Source of the DNA: Aliiroseovarius subalbicans
GTDB taxonomy: Bacteria; Pseudomonadota; Alphaproteobacteria; Rhodobacterales; Rhodobacteraceae
Reading direction: 5' to 3'
Length of the DNA stretch: 64,000 bases
NCBI RefSeq assembly: GCF_022678625.1
Contig: NZ_JALBYQ010000001.1
Location: 1,325,895 to 1,389,894, forward strand
In this document: positions 26,489 through 34,226 of the stretch, one piece after another
Layout of the letters: each line of letters starts with the position of its first letter
Numbering within the stretch: the stretch's first letter is position 1
Notes under the pieces: model-generated
The model's database searches: none
Told to the model about the DNA's origin: nothing
What the model saw: the letters and a program-made list of their open reading frames with translations, nothing else
Made by a program: the position numbers and the translations under genes

Positions 26489-28381
26489 CTACCTGTCGGA
26501 AGCTTGCTCCAAAAACCGCTCCACCCTCGTTGTTCCCGCTTGATAATCGCCTAATTCGGGTTGTTCTACGAGCTGCGCACCTCGAACTCCAGAAGTCATT
26601 TCTTCGATCTCTTCGCGCCGTTTTCCACCACCTTCGGGGCCACCAACAGGAACCTCCTTCGGCACCTCAAGCGCGCCTATCTTCGCCTCAAGAGCTTTGA
26701 TCTGCCCTTGCAGCCCCCGCATTTGATCCCCGGCTGAGGGATATGGCAAATCGCCAGTCTGCTTGTCGAAGATCTGCTTAAAGAACCAATCCTCATAGTA
26801 TTTGATCCGCTTGGCGCGCACTGGCATTTGCGCGTCAACCACCAAAACGATGTCATCAAGATCCATGCGCCGAGCCTCATCCTCGGGTAGCAAAGCGGTT
26901 TCTTCCGTCCGTTCAGACATGCTGCGACCGGCAAAAGGGTTGCGGCCGACCGAGCGCGAACGGGTCACGACGCGCTTGGTGGTTTTGCCGACGGCTTTGC
27001 TGAGCTCTTCGATGGTCTTTTCATCTGAGGGGGTCAGATAGAGCTTGATACCCGCGTTGCCCTGCAGGGCACGGCGGGCATTTTCGCCGTAGATCTCGTC
27101 CAGCGCCGGGATCGTCTGTGTGACGATCGCGAGATTGGCGCGATATGATCGCAGGGTTTCGATGCTGTCGAGAACGATCGGCATTTTGCCCAGGCGATTG
27201 AACTCATCGAGCATGATCATAACCGGCCAAGGTTCGTCCTTGCCGGGTTCATGGTCCTGCAGCGATGCCAACAAATCCGAGAAGAACAAGCGGATCAACG
27301 GCGCGAGGGGTTTCACCATGAGTGGTTCAACTACGAGATAGACCGAAAACGGCGTCTTTCGGATGTCGCGGAAATCTAAGTCTGAGGTCGCAGTTGCGCG
27401 GTCGATTGCCGGGTTCGACCACTGCTTCAGGCCAGATGTCATCAAGAGCGACAAATAGGACGTTAACGTGTCGTTGTTGGTCGATGCCATGCGCATGAAG
27501 ATTAGCTTGGCAGCCGGATTAGCCACTTCATCTGCGCGTCTGCGATATTCCTTTTGCTTGTCACCGCCTGATGCGGTGATGCGGTAGATCTCGCCCAGGG
27601 TCGGCCGTTTGCGCTCGAACGCCAAAAGTCCCGCCGCCACAAACAGATCGATACCGCCATCAAGAAGCCCCTGAACTCGGTCATTATCAGCTTGCAGGAA
27701 CAGCGAGGCCAGGAGTTGCAGCTCCATCTGCTGGCGGTCGACGTTGTCCAGCGCCGATATGCGCAACAAAGGATTGTAGCGGTGCGAGCGGCCGTCCTTC
27801 CAATCAGTGGGCGCAAACCGGAACACCTTGTCGCCTTGCGCTGCCCTGTGGCGCGCCGTTGCCTCGAAGTTTTCGCCCTTCACGTCCAGCACCACGGCAC
27901 TGCCCTGATAGGTCAAGAGGTTCGGGATGACGAACCCAGTTGTCTTGCCGCGTCCGGTCGGGGCCACGATCAGAGCATGGGGGAAGACCTTGGACATCAC
28001 GAAGGGTCTGCGACTCTTCGGCTTGCCCATTTTGCCGAGGACAAAGCCATGACCAGGCTTGCCGAAAAAGCCGTTCCGTTTCATCTCAGACATCTGCTGC
28101 CAGTTGGTTTCACCGAATTTGGTCAGCGCATCGTTCATCAAAACTGCGCTAAGCAAAACACCTCCCCCGGTGCAGATCCCGACAAGCAAGTGAACGATCT
28201 GCATATCGCCTGGATGGGTCGTTCGGAGAACCCCATAGCTGCGCGCCAGCATCAGGAAATCGATATCGGCCCCGACCCCGAACCATCGGAATGTCAGAAA
28301 GGCCGACGCTAGAACATAGCCCAACACCGCTCCCAGAAGGGCAAAGCTCATGACGCCGAGTGCGATCCGCGCCTTACCCAT
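26489..28381 (-). CDS. virD4: VirD4/TraG type IV coupling protein
   Basis: A 630-residue coupling ATPase that delivers the relaxase-DNA complex to the T4SS. Two or three N-terminal membrane helices (residues about 8-35 and 60-82) are followed by Walker A APTGRGKTT (140-148), Walker B MIMLDEFNRLG (about 380) and the TQTIPALDEIYG region of TraG/VirD4 motors. The last 60 residues are charged and glycine-rich, probably a substrate-binding tail. It overlaps the relaxase gene by 8 bases. It is separated from the virB operon by the three-gene RloC-SbcDC-like block. Complete. Confidence 0.95.
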   Translation of the reverse strand: MGKARIALGVMSFALLGAVLGYVLASAFLTFRWFGVGADIDFLMLARSYGVLRTTHPGDMQIVHLLVGICTGGGVLLSAVLMNDALTKFGETNWQQMSEMKRNGFFGKPGHGFVLGKMGKPKSRRPFVMSKVFPHALIVAPTGRGKTTGFVIPNLLTYQGSAVVLDVKGENFEATARHRAAQGDKVFRFAPTDWKDGRSHRYNPLLRISALDNVDRQQMELQLLASLFLQADNDRVQGLLDGGIDLFVAAGLLAFERKRPTLGEIYRITASGGDKQKEYRRRADEVANPAAKLIFMRMASTNNDTLTSYLSLLMTSGLKQWSNPAIDRATATSDLDFRDIRKTPFSVYLVVEPLMVKPLAPLIRLFFSDLLASLQDHEPGKDEPWPVMIMLDEFNRLGKMPIVLDSIETLRSYRANLAIVTQTIPALDEIYGENARRALQGNAGIKLYLTPSDEKTIEELSKAVGKTTKRVVTRSRSVGRNPFAGRSMSERTEETALLPEDEARRMDLDDIVLVVDAQMPVRAKRIKYYEDWFFKQIFDKQTGDLPYPSAGDQMRGLQGQIKALEAKIGALEVPKEVPVGGPEGGGKRREEIEEMTSGVRGAQLVEQPELGDYQAGTTRVERFLEQASDR

Positions 28382-30182
28382 GCGTCACGCCCTTTTCGCC
28401 GTCGGCATCGACATGCCGCTCGCGTTGAACATCAATTTCTTCATTGGCGATCTCATCAAGGACATGCTCCATCGCCATACTGTTCGCCAAAGCGGCATCG
28501 CTCTGCAGATAGGCCTTGGCCGCATAGAGCCGGTCCAGGCGGTCTTCGATATGTTCCTCCAGCGTGGTCTCGTCGCCGATTGCTAAGTCCGGGGTGCTAA
28601 CTTCACCGACCAGTTCCTCCAGCTCAGCACGCAAGGTTTCGCGCTCCAGATCGCTGCGGAAAGGATCTGCGGTCGGGTCGTCCCTCAAACGGCTCAGGAT
28701 ATCAGCGATGGTCGGCGGCAACCTGTCGACTATGGCTTCCTGCCGGTCGGCTTCCACCGCCCCACTGTCCTTAAGAACCTCAGCATCGGCCAAGGCACGG
28801 CCCAGATCACTATGGACCTGGTCGAGGCGATCGATTGCTTTCTCGAGCTCATCGGCGCGAGACAGGTCAAAGCCTTCCTTGTCGGCAATCGCATTCAAGT
28901 CCTGTCCGAGCCATTGCCGCTCCAGCGCGGCATTGCCAGCGCCGATTTCGACACGACGTGTCACCTCCTGCTCGTCAATGCCGGTGCCTCTCAAAGCCTG
29001 CTGAAGACGTTCGGCAAGGGCTGGATCCTGCAAAGCGCTTTGGGCGTCGGCCTGAATGTTCGCGGCGGAATAGATCCCACTTTTGGACGCGTCTTCGAGC
29101 AAGGTGTGGGACTGCGTCCCCATTGGGCTCAGATGCGACAGTGAACGATAAATGTCGTTCAGCTCATGCTCCAGCGCCGCGCGCCGCTCCACTGGGGCGT
29201 CCGCTACGATGCGTTCAGCTTGGTTGATCTTGTCGTGGAAGGCATCCACGACCTCATCAAACGAATGCTGTTCTTCGGCCATGCCATATACCTTTCCATC
29301 TGCTTCAATCGGTTTTCCCTGTGCCAAAAGCGTCGCGGCCTTGTCCAAGGCTGCTGCAATGTCGTGCTGGTTCTCGCGCGTGGCTTCGGCCGCTAGACCC
29401 AGATAGAGCTGCGCGTTCTGCGCTACTTCTGCCAGGGCACGGTCAAGCTCTGGCCCCACGCGCTCACGCTCGGTCAGCTTCTGGCCGGTGGATTCCGCGC
29501 GACGCTGCTCTAAATCGCTTGGCCTCTGCGTCGTGACCCCGCGCTCAAGCTTTCGGGTCGCTTCAAGGCGCAGCCCATAGCGGTCCGACACCTCGACCAT
29601 AGCCTCGCGAAAACCGTCGTAGTTGAAGTGGTGGCCTTCCTTCAGAAAGAAGAACTCCCCATCCTTGCTGCGCCGGTTCAAAACGATATGCGCGTGCGGG
29701 TGATCCCGATCCTCGTGCACGGCCGCGATGTAGTCGAAGTGGCTGCCTTCGCCTTGAAAGAACCGCTCGCAGATCTCGCGCGTGATATCGGCGACATCCT
29801 CGCCGTGCGTGCCAATTGGGAAAGCCATCAAGAGATGTGAGGTATGTCCCAGCTTCGGGTGGAACCCCTCATTCCACTGCGCTGAAAACCGGCGCGTGAC
29901 CTGCTCGATCTCTTTGGCTGACAGAACGCTTTGGCCGTCATAGGTGCCACGGCTGTCAATGATGAAGCTCGACTTAGTGGTCAGGTATTCCAACTGGTTG
30001 CGCAGCTGCGCTTTGTTGTGTGTGCCGCCATCGCGAATGGCTTTGAAGATCGCGGGTGAATGCCCCATGGCCGCGCGCGCCATCTGCTTTGCGCGGGCGC
30101 GCGGGACGCTGCCGCGAATGCGGCTCCAGTCCCGATCGAAGAAGGCCTCCTGCGCGGCGACTACAGCGCTATTCCGGGCCAT
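28374..30182 (-). CDS. VirD2-like conjugative relaxase
   Basis: A 602-residue relaxase that nicks oriT and pilots the single strand into the recipient. The N-terminal domain shows the expected motifs: a Tyr in NQLEYLTTK (Y66, candidate nucleophile), the second motif GHTSHLLMAFPIGT, and the metal-binding histidine motif HEDRDHPHAHIVLN (H156, H163, H165, with N169), as in the VirD2/MOBP group. Residues about 220-590 are helical and acidic, likely the secretion and accessory region. ATG at 30182 is preferred over a TTG nine codons upstream. It overlaps mobC by 14 bases and virD4 by 8, a compact DNA-processing operon. Confidence 0.9.
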   Translation of the reverse strand: MARNSAVVAAQEAFFDRDWSRIRGSVPRARAKQMARAAMGHSPAIFKAIRDGGTHNKAQLRNQLEYLTTKSSFIIDSRGTYDGQSVLSAKEIEQVTRRFSAQWNEGFHPKLGHTSHLLMAFPIGTHGEDVADITREICERFFQGEGSHFDYIAAVHEDRDHPHAHIVLNRRSKDGEFFFLKEGHHFNYDGFREAMVEVSDRYGLRLEATRKLERGVTTQRPSDLEQRRAESTGQKLTERERVGPELDRALAEVAQNAQLYLGLAAEATRENQHDIAAALDKAATLLAQGKPIEADGKVYGMAEEQHSFDEVVDAFHDKINQAERIVADAPVERRAALEHELNDIYRSLSHLSPMGTQSHTLLEDASKSGIYSAANIQADAQSALQDPALAERLQQALRGTGIDEQEVTRRVEIGAGNAALERQWLGQDLNAIADKEGFDLSRADELEKAIDRLDQVHSDLGRALADAEVLKDSGAVEADRQEAIVDRLPPTIADILSRLRDDPTADPFRSDLERETLRAELEELVGEVSTPDLAIGDETTLEEHIEDRLDRLYAAKAYLQSDAALANSMAMEHVLDEIANEEIDVQRERHVDADGEKGVTHG

Positions 30183-30759
30183 CGGCAAAGCCCCCCAGAA
30201 CGCGGGCAACTTCGCCGGACAAAGCGCTGCGTCGCCGCTGCGCCATGTCCTGAACCTGGTCCGCTATGTCGAAGATCAGCCCTGCCAATGCGCGGACCTG
30301 ACCATGGGCAGAATTGCCATAGGGCGGCGTCTTGCCCTGGCGCTTTGCCTCGTTCAAGCGCTGTGCAATCTGGTTGATGTTGTTGCCAGTGCGATTGAGC
30401 GAGGCCGACAGCCCTTGCATCTGATTGGCCAGTTCATCGTCGGGAACGAAGAGATCGTTTGAGGTATGGATCAAACGCCGAAGCCCCTCGGCGCGGCTGG
30501 TGATATCATGCCGCGTCAGCACCGCATCAAAGCCTGCCAGCTCCTTTGGCGTGAGCCGGACATTCACCAGTTCGGAGCGCACGCGCGCATCAAGCTTGCG
30601 GCTTTGATCGGCCTTCAAGGTGTAGAAGATGCTGCGGGTCGTCACGCCGAATTCACGGGCCAGATCCTCGATTGGCACCCCTTCGGCACGCTTGCGCACG
30701 ATGGCAAAACGCTGGTTTTGCGTCAGTCGCTTGTGCCGTGGTGCGCGCGGTCGGCCCAT
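30169..30759 (-). CDS. mobC: MobC-like relaxosome protein with N-terminal helix-turn-helix
   Basis: A 196-residue accessory protein. The C-terminal MobC signature SLNRTGNNINQIAQRLNEAKRQG-type stretch is at about residues 118-140, with the ribbon-helix-helix-like VNVRLTPKELAGFDAVL region before it. Residues about 12-50 add a helix-turn-helix (NQRFAIVRKRAEGVPIEDLA then REFGVTTRSIFYTL). MobC proteins open oriT DNA for the relaxase. The extra HTH could let this protein bind the nearby palindromes and also regulate transcription. It starts 33 bases from the candidate oriT structure and is the first gene of the mobC-relaxase-virD4 transcript. Confidence 0.87.
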   Translation of the reverse strand: MGRPRAPRHKRLTQNQRFAIVRKRAEGVPIEDLAREFGVTTRSIFYTLKADQSRKLDARVRSELVNVRLTPKELAGFDAVLTRHDITSRAEGLRRLIHTSNDLFVPDDELANQMQGLSASLNRTGNNINQIAQRLNEAKRQGKTPPYGNSAHGQVRALAGLIFDIADQVQDMAQRRRSALSGEVARVLGGFADGPE

Positions 30760-30792
30760 GTGAAGTAATCACCCCTATTTCTTGCCAGCATC

Positions 30793-30864
30793 ATACAGGC
30801 AGCCCTGTTATGGCATTTCGCCATAATTGATTCAATATTATAATATTGCATCAACTGCCTGTAT
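30793..30864. repeat. Nested inverted repeats, candidate oriT and mobC operator
   Basis: Outer arms ATACAGGCAG (30793-30802) and CTGCCTGTAT (30855-30864) are perfect inverted repeats. Between them lie a hairpin TTATGGC/GCCATAA (30808-30826) and, directly next to it, a 28-base near-perfect palindrome (30827-30854) whose centre is CAATATTATAATATTG. Such structure just upstream of mobC and the relaxase gene is what an origin of transfer looks like. The AT-rich palindrome also matches the site upstream of virB at 8441-8467. No relaxase-specific nick consensus was recognised, so the exact nick position is unknown. Confidence 0.65.
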
Positions 30865-30874
30865 TCCGTTTGGA

Positions 30875-30910
30875 GCAGCCATCGGCTGCAACCGCCGGGC
30901 AAAGCCCGGC
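30875..30910. repeat. Two adjacent GC-rich hairpins beside the candidate oriT
   Basis: GCAGCC/GGCTGC (30875-30889) and GCCGGGC/GCCCGGC (30894-30910) are perfect short inverted repeats. They follow the minus-strand gene ending at 30934 and could end its transcription, although no T run follows. They could also belong to the transfer origin. Confidence 0.45.
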
Positions 30911-30933
30911 CGCATGCGCAAGGCATAGCACCA

Positions 30934-31215
30934 CTAATCGTGGTTCCACGCCTCAGCATCGCCAAGCAATTGCAGCGCTATTGCGCGGGCCGCGCCTTCG
31001 GCGCTGGCATAGGTTTGATGATCGGGCAGCTCGTGCAGATCAAAGGGCTGTTGCGGGTCGTCCGGGGTCTCAACTCGGACATAGATCGCCCAGCCATCGA
31101 TCAGTGCCGGATCGTCACAATACTCCTCCCCGCCATCGGGCAGAATGCAAAACCCATGCAGATGCACGCTGGCGCGCCCCTCTCGGGCCGCCTGCTCAAC
31201 TTTAGAATACTTCAT
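30934..31215 (-). CDS. Hypothetical protein of the conjugative-element backbone
   Basis: A 93-residue acidic soluble protein starting MKYSKVEQAAREGRASVHLHG. It contains GFCILPDGGEEYCDDP and GWAIYVRVETPDDPQQPFD, suggesting a small alpha/beta fold. No signal, membrane segment or known motif. The ATG at 31215 overlaps the previous gene by 14 bases, part of a run of short overlapping genes (31.6 to 30.9 kb) read from ardC. No family recognised; plausible as anti-defence or housekeeping for transfer, without direct evidence. Confidence 0.6.
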   Translation of the reverse strand: MKYSKVEQAAREGRASVHLHGFCILPDGGEEYCDDPALIDGWAIYVRVETPDDPQQPFDLHELPDHQTYASAEGAARAIALQLLGDAEAWNHD

Positions 31216-31426
31216 GGCAAACCTCGGTGCTTTCACTGATGAAAAATTTGCCAGGCTTGCCGTTCAGGCAGGTGCCATCATGACTGGTCAAACCAATGGC
31301 TGAGCCGTTCCGTGTGAAGGTGATGAGGTATTGCCCGAGGCAATCACACGTCACCACATACCCGCTGTTGACCCAGTGAACGCGGTTGCCCGCGTCCACT
31401 GCTGCTTTGATCTCTTCCAAAGTCAT
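31202..31426 (-). CDS. Hypothetical protein of the conjugative-element backbone
   Basis: A 74-residue protein starting MTLEEIKAAVDAGNRVHWVNSGY. The middle (VTCDCLGQYLITFTRNGSAIGLTSHDG) is beta-rich and the whole looks like a small barrel or sandwich. ATG at 31426 was chosen because it overlaps the stop of the preceding gene as ATGA. Three cysteines are present (two in CDC) but no obvious metal motif. Function unknown. Confidence 0.65.
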   Translation of the reverse strand: MTLEEIKAAVDAGNRVHWVNSGYVVTCDCLGQYLITFTRNGSAIGLTSHDGTCLNGKPGKFFISESTEVCHEVF

Positions 31427-31626
31427 CGCAACGCCTCTTCGAGGATTGCGAGAGCCCCAAGACAATCGTCGATATAGGGCTGCTCTTCGCCGTCCAGATC
31501 ATTGAGCTCCAACCGGTTCAAAACGGCGTAGAGCGTGGCGCGTGCTTCGCGGGCGGCGCTTCGCAAGCTCACTGTGTCTTCCGGACGCGCGGTCTCAAAA
31601 TCATTGCTGTGATAATCAGGGATCAT
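31423..31626 (-). CDS. Hypothetical small protein after ardC
   Basis: A 67-residue, acidic, mainly helical protein (SLRSAAREARATLYAVLNRLELNDLDG then YIDDCLGALAILEEALR). Starts as ATGA on the ardC stop and ends as ATGA on the next gene, so it belongs to the ardC operon. The two amphipathic helices suggest a small helical hairpin that probably oligomerises. No family recognised. Confidence 0.62.
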   Translation of the reverse strand: MIPDYHSNDFETARPEDTVSLRSAAREARATLYAVLNRLELNDLDGEEQPYIDDCLGALAILEEALR

Positions 31627-32501
31627 GCTGCCACCTCCTTGCTCTGACCTGCAGCTGCTAGGACAAAATCGGCAGCCTTTTGCGCCTCAGACGCCGCGCG
31701 AAAAATAGCCCTCTTGTCGTCTTTCAATGCCTTCAACCATCCTTCGACATATGCCGCGCTTTGGCCAAACTCCGGCGCAACCCCGATCTGAGCGCCGAGG
31801 AAACAGGCTCCAATTTCAGCAACCAGCTCTTCAAAGGCATAGGCCTCACGGTTCGCAAACTTCTTGATGCGCTCCAGCCGCTTTTCGCTGCCGGTCCAAT
31901 GGATCACCTCATGGGCCAAAGTCCCATAGTAGCCTTCCGCATTATGAAACGTGGCAATCGGCGGCATGTGGATATGATCTTTCGCGGGGCTGTAATAGGC
32001 GCGCGGGTCGTCGCTGGTGAGGATCTCCGCCCCTGTCCGGCCAAAAAACGCCTCGAGCTCCGGATCTTCCGCCGTCCCAAGGTCGCGCGGGGCCTCGGGC
32101 CGGATGTAGTAATCCTTCGGCAAACCCTCGATTTGATCGGCATTGAACACGCGATAGGCGCGCGCATAGGGCAGTTCTTCCTCAATGCCCAATTCGTTCT
32201 CTCGGGTGAACGTCCCGTATTTGACCACGGTCGACGACGTTTCGCCTTTGCGGACTTGGCCGCCCAGCTCCTGCGCCTGTTTGTAGGTCATCCAGCGGCT
32301 CGAAACATAGCCATTCTTGGCCGCCATGACCCAGAGCATCAGGATATTAATCCCGCGATACTCCTCGCCATTGTGTCGGGTCGGCAAGGCAACGCCGGAC
32401 GCGCTTCCGGTCCACGGCTTGCGCCAAGGCGGCGTGCCCGCCTCGATCTCTGCAATAATGGTGTCGGTGACATGGGCATAAACATCAAACTTCGGTGCCA
32501 T
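31623..32501 (-). CDS. ardC: ArdC-family antirestriction protein / ssDNA-binding zincin
   Basis: A 292-residue protein of the ArdC type: an N-terminal single-strand-DNA-binding domain (residues about 1-125, starting MAPKFDVYAHVTDTIIAEIE and holding GTPPWRKPW and YRGINILMLW) and a C-terminal zincin-like metallopeptidase domain with LAHEVIHWTGSEKRLER (HExxH about residues 205-209). Plasmid ArdC enters the recipient with the DNA and protects it from restriction. ATG at 32501 has AGGAGG 6 bases upstream. It heads the small-gene operon and lies next to the DNA-processing genes, as expected for an early-entering gene. Confidence 0.92.
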   Translation of the reverse strand: MAPKFDVYAHVTDTIIAEIEAGTPPWRKPWTGSASGVALPTRHNGEEYRGINILMLWVMAAKNGYVSSRWMTYKQAQELGGQVRKGETSSTVVKYGTFTRENELGIEEELPYARAYRVFNADQIEGLPKDYYIRPEAPRDLGTAEDPELEAFFGRTGAEILTSDDPRAYYSPAKDHIHMPPIATFHNAEGYYGTLAHEVIHWTGSEKRLERIKKFANREAYAFEELVAEIGACFLGAQIGVAPEFGQSAAYVEGWLKALKDDKRAIFRAASEAQKAADFVLAAAGQSKEVAA

Positions 32502-32979
32502 TTGTGGCCTCCTCAATCAAAGTGACGCGGGTGAGGCTTCGTGCCCCCATCCGCCGATGGGCTGCGCCTCGGCCACCTGATCTGACCGAATACGCATGTA
32601 TTCGGCGGAACAGAGTGGGAGAGGGCAAAGCCCGACCCATGGCCCTGAACGGGGCTGTCAATCGGCCACATTTGCGAAGAAAATGTCTGCGCCAAAATCA
32701 GACGCCAATTTGCCTCGCGAGGAATGGCTCGCCCGCGAGACAGGGGAAATTGGTGGCTGATTTTGGGGATGGCCCAAGGTTGACCGCCACGGTCAGGGAT
32801 GTTGGGCGGACCAAACAAAAAGAAGGATGCCTGGATCGGGGTGAGCGGGCCTGCGGCCCGTTGAACCCCGGTGCAGTCTATTGCAATCAAGCCGTCCTAA
32901 CGGGACGACAATCACGCAATTTCGTGTTTTAAGTGTGCTGCAAGACCAATTGTTAGAATCATGTTTTCAAGGAAAAATC
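32502..32979. other. Intergenic region with hairpins, left edge of the defence cargo
   Basis: No gene is supported. It holds a perfect hairpin CCGAATAC-GCAT-GTATTCGG (32586-32605), the structured repeat element at 32705-32753, and a hairpin CGGGCC/GGCCCG (32846-32860). The divergent promoters of ardC and of the GIY-YIG gene should be here, but no clear -35/-10 pair was picked out. Confidence 0.5.
32705..32753 (+). repeat. Structured repeat element, left copy
   Basis: Contains TTGCCTCGCGAGGAATG (32710-32726), which is repeated exactly at 46578-46594, and CAGGGGAA shortly after in both. The left copy has outer arms CCAATTT (32705-32711) and AAATTGG (32747-32753) and an inner hairpin CTCGC/GCGAG (32728-32739). 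The right copy has different outer arms and a different inner stem at the same places, so pairing seems conserved while sequence is not. Confidence 0.6.
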
Positions 32980-33897
32980 GTGCAAGCAGAGGGCTCATTC
33001 GGTCGAACAATCCAGCTTTTCCTCGTAGACGGGAAGCCAACCGGGCTGCGAAAAGCGACGATCCATGGTTGGACAGGTTTACTTTTTGTAAGCGGGGCTT
33101 CAGCTTTCGGCGATCTGACCGCTCGTGAAGAGGTCGATCGGACCGGCATCTACATACTGTCAGGTCCTGATCCAGAAAAGGCCGGTGCATCCCGCGCCTA
33201 TATTGGCTCTGGGAACTCTGTGGCTGAGAGGATCAAGCAAAGCGCGATCAAAAGAGATTTCTGGGAAACAGCCATCACCATCACCACAAGTGACGACGAC
33301 CTATCCAAAGGGCACGCGGAATACCTTGAGGCGCGGCTCATAGAACAAGCAGCTCAAGCAGGCCGCGTCACGTTGGACAATGGCACTCAGCCGGACACAA
33401 GCAGACGACGACTGCCAGAGGCCGACATCGCCAATATGGAGCAGTTTCTATCAAACCTGCGCATCATCCTGCCCGTGATTGGCCTGGATTTGCTCAAACC
33501 ACAACCGCGCGCGTTGACACAAACAGCGAAGCCGGTCGACGAGCGGACAGAAGGTGAAGTCCAGTTCGAGATCCGCCACAAGAGCGGCGTCAAAGCGACG
33601 GCTGTCGAAGAAGACGGTGAATTTGTTGTATTGGAAGGGTCCGAGGCGCTCACCGAGACCGGCTATGTCCAACAAAGCTATGGCAGCTTGAAGGAAAAGC
33701 TCATCTCAGACGGCATTTTGGTCGCGGACGGCAACCAAAAACTCCGATTCACGAAACCTTGGTCCTTCAATAGTCCTTCAGCCGCCGCTGCTGTCGTCTT
33801 GGATCGAAACAGCAACGGTCGCCTCGAGTGGAAGGTTAAGGGATCGAAGCAGACATACCATGACTGGCAACAAGCAGAAGCGAACACCCCCGCATAA
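32980..33897 (+). CDS. GIY-YIG nuclease-family protein with C-terminal DUF4357
   Basis: A 305-residue protein. An N-terminal strand region (RTIQLFLVDGKPTGLRKATIHGW) leads into a GIY-YIG-like domain: GIYILSG at about residue 60, then AYIGSG, and KRDFWETAITI with a following HAEYLEARLI that supplies the family's Glu. The C-terminal part (about 215-305) matches DUF4357: SYGSLKEKLI, FNSPSAAAAVVLDRNSNGRLEWKV. GTG at 32980 is chosen because AAGGA lies 6 bases upstream and the domain starts there; the frame is open further upstream. Proteins of this make-up occur beside restriction systems. It is the first cargo gene, transcribed towards the helicase operon 329 bases away. Confidence 0.78.
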   Translation: MQAEGSFGRTIQLFLVDGKPTGLRKATIHGWTGLLFVSGASAFGDLTAREEVDRTGIYILSGPDPEKAGASRAYIGSGNSVAERIKQSAIKRDFWETAITITTSDDDLSKGHAEYLEARLIEQAAQAGRVTLDNGTQPDTSRRRLPEADIANMEQFLSNLRIILPVIGLDLLKPQPRALTQTAKPVDERTEGEVQFEIRHKSGVKATAVEEDGEFVVLEGSEALTETGYVQQSYGSLKEKLISDGILVADGNQKLRFTKPWSFNSPSAAAAVVLDRNSNGRLEWKVKGSKQTYHDWQQAEANTPA

Positions 33898-34226
33898 GTG
33901 ACGCCCTCCCCAACATCACAGGACTTCTACACCCAGTATTTCAACCCCCAATGATAGATGCCAAGCCCCGATTGAGGGTGCCGGGTGCTCGTTGAAACCC
34001 TAATCAGATGATCAGCATTCATCGATCGCGCGCGAACCTGCGGGCTCCATATTCTGTGCTATGCTGATGCTGGCCGAAGAAGGCTGTTTTTGAGACGCAT
34101 CAAATAGAGGCAGTGGCACGGAGTTTTGGACACGGACAATCCGTGTACATAGGTTGAATTTGGGCTGTGAACACAAGCCGTTAAGCGCTACGTTTACAAA
34201 AAATCATTCGGACTCAGGGCAATCTT
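33898..34226. other. Intergenic region upstream of the helicase-Mod-Res operon
   Basis: No gene is visible. A dyad ACACGGA-CAA-TCCGTGT (34130-34146) lies 81 bases before the helicase start and could be an operator. The region is AT-richer than its surroundings and should contain the operon promoter; no good consensus pair was identified. Confidence 0.45.
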
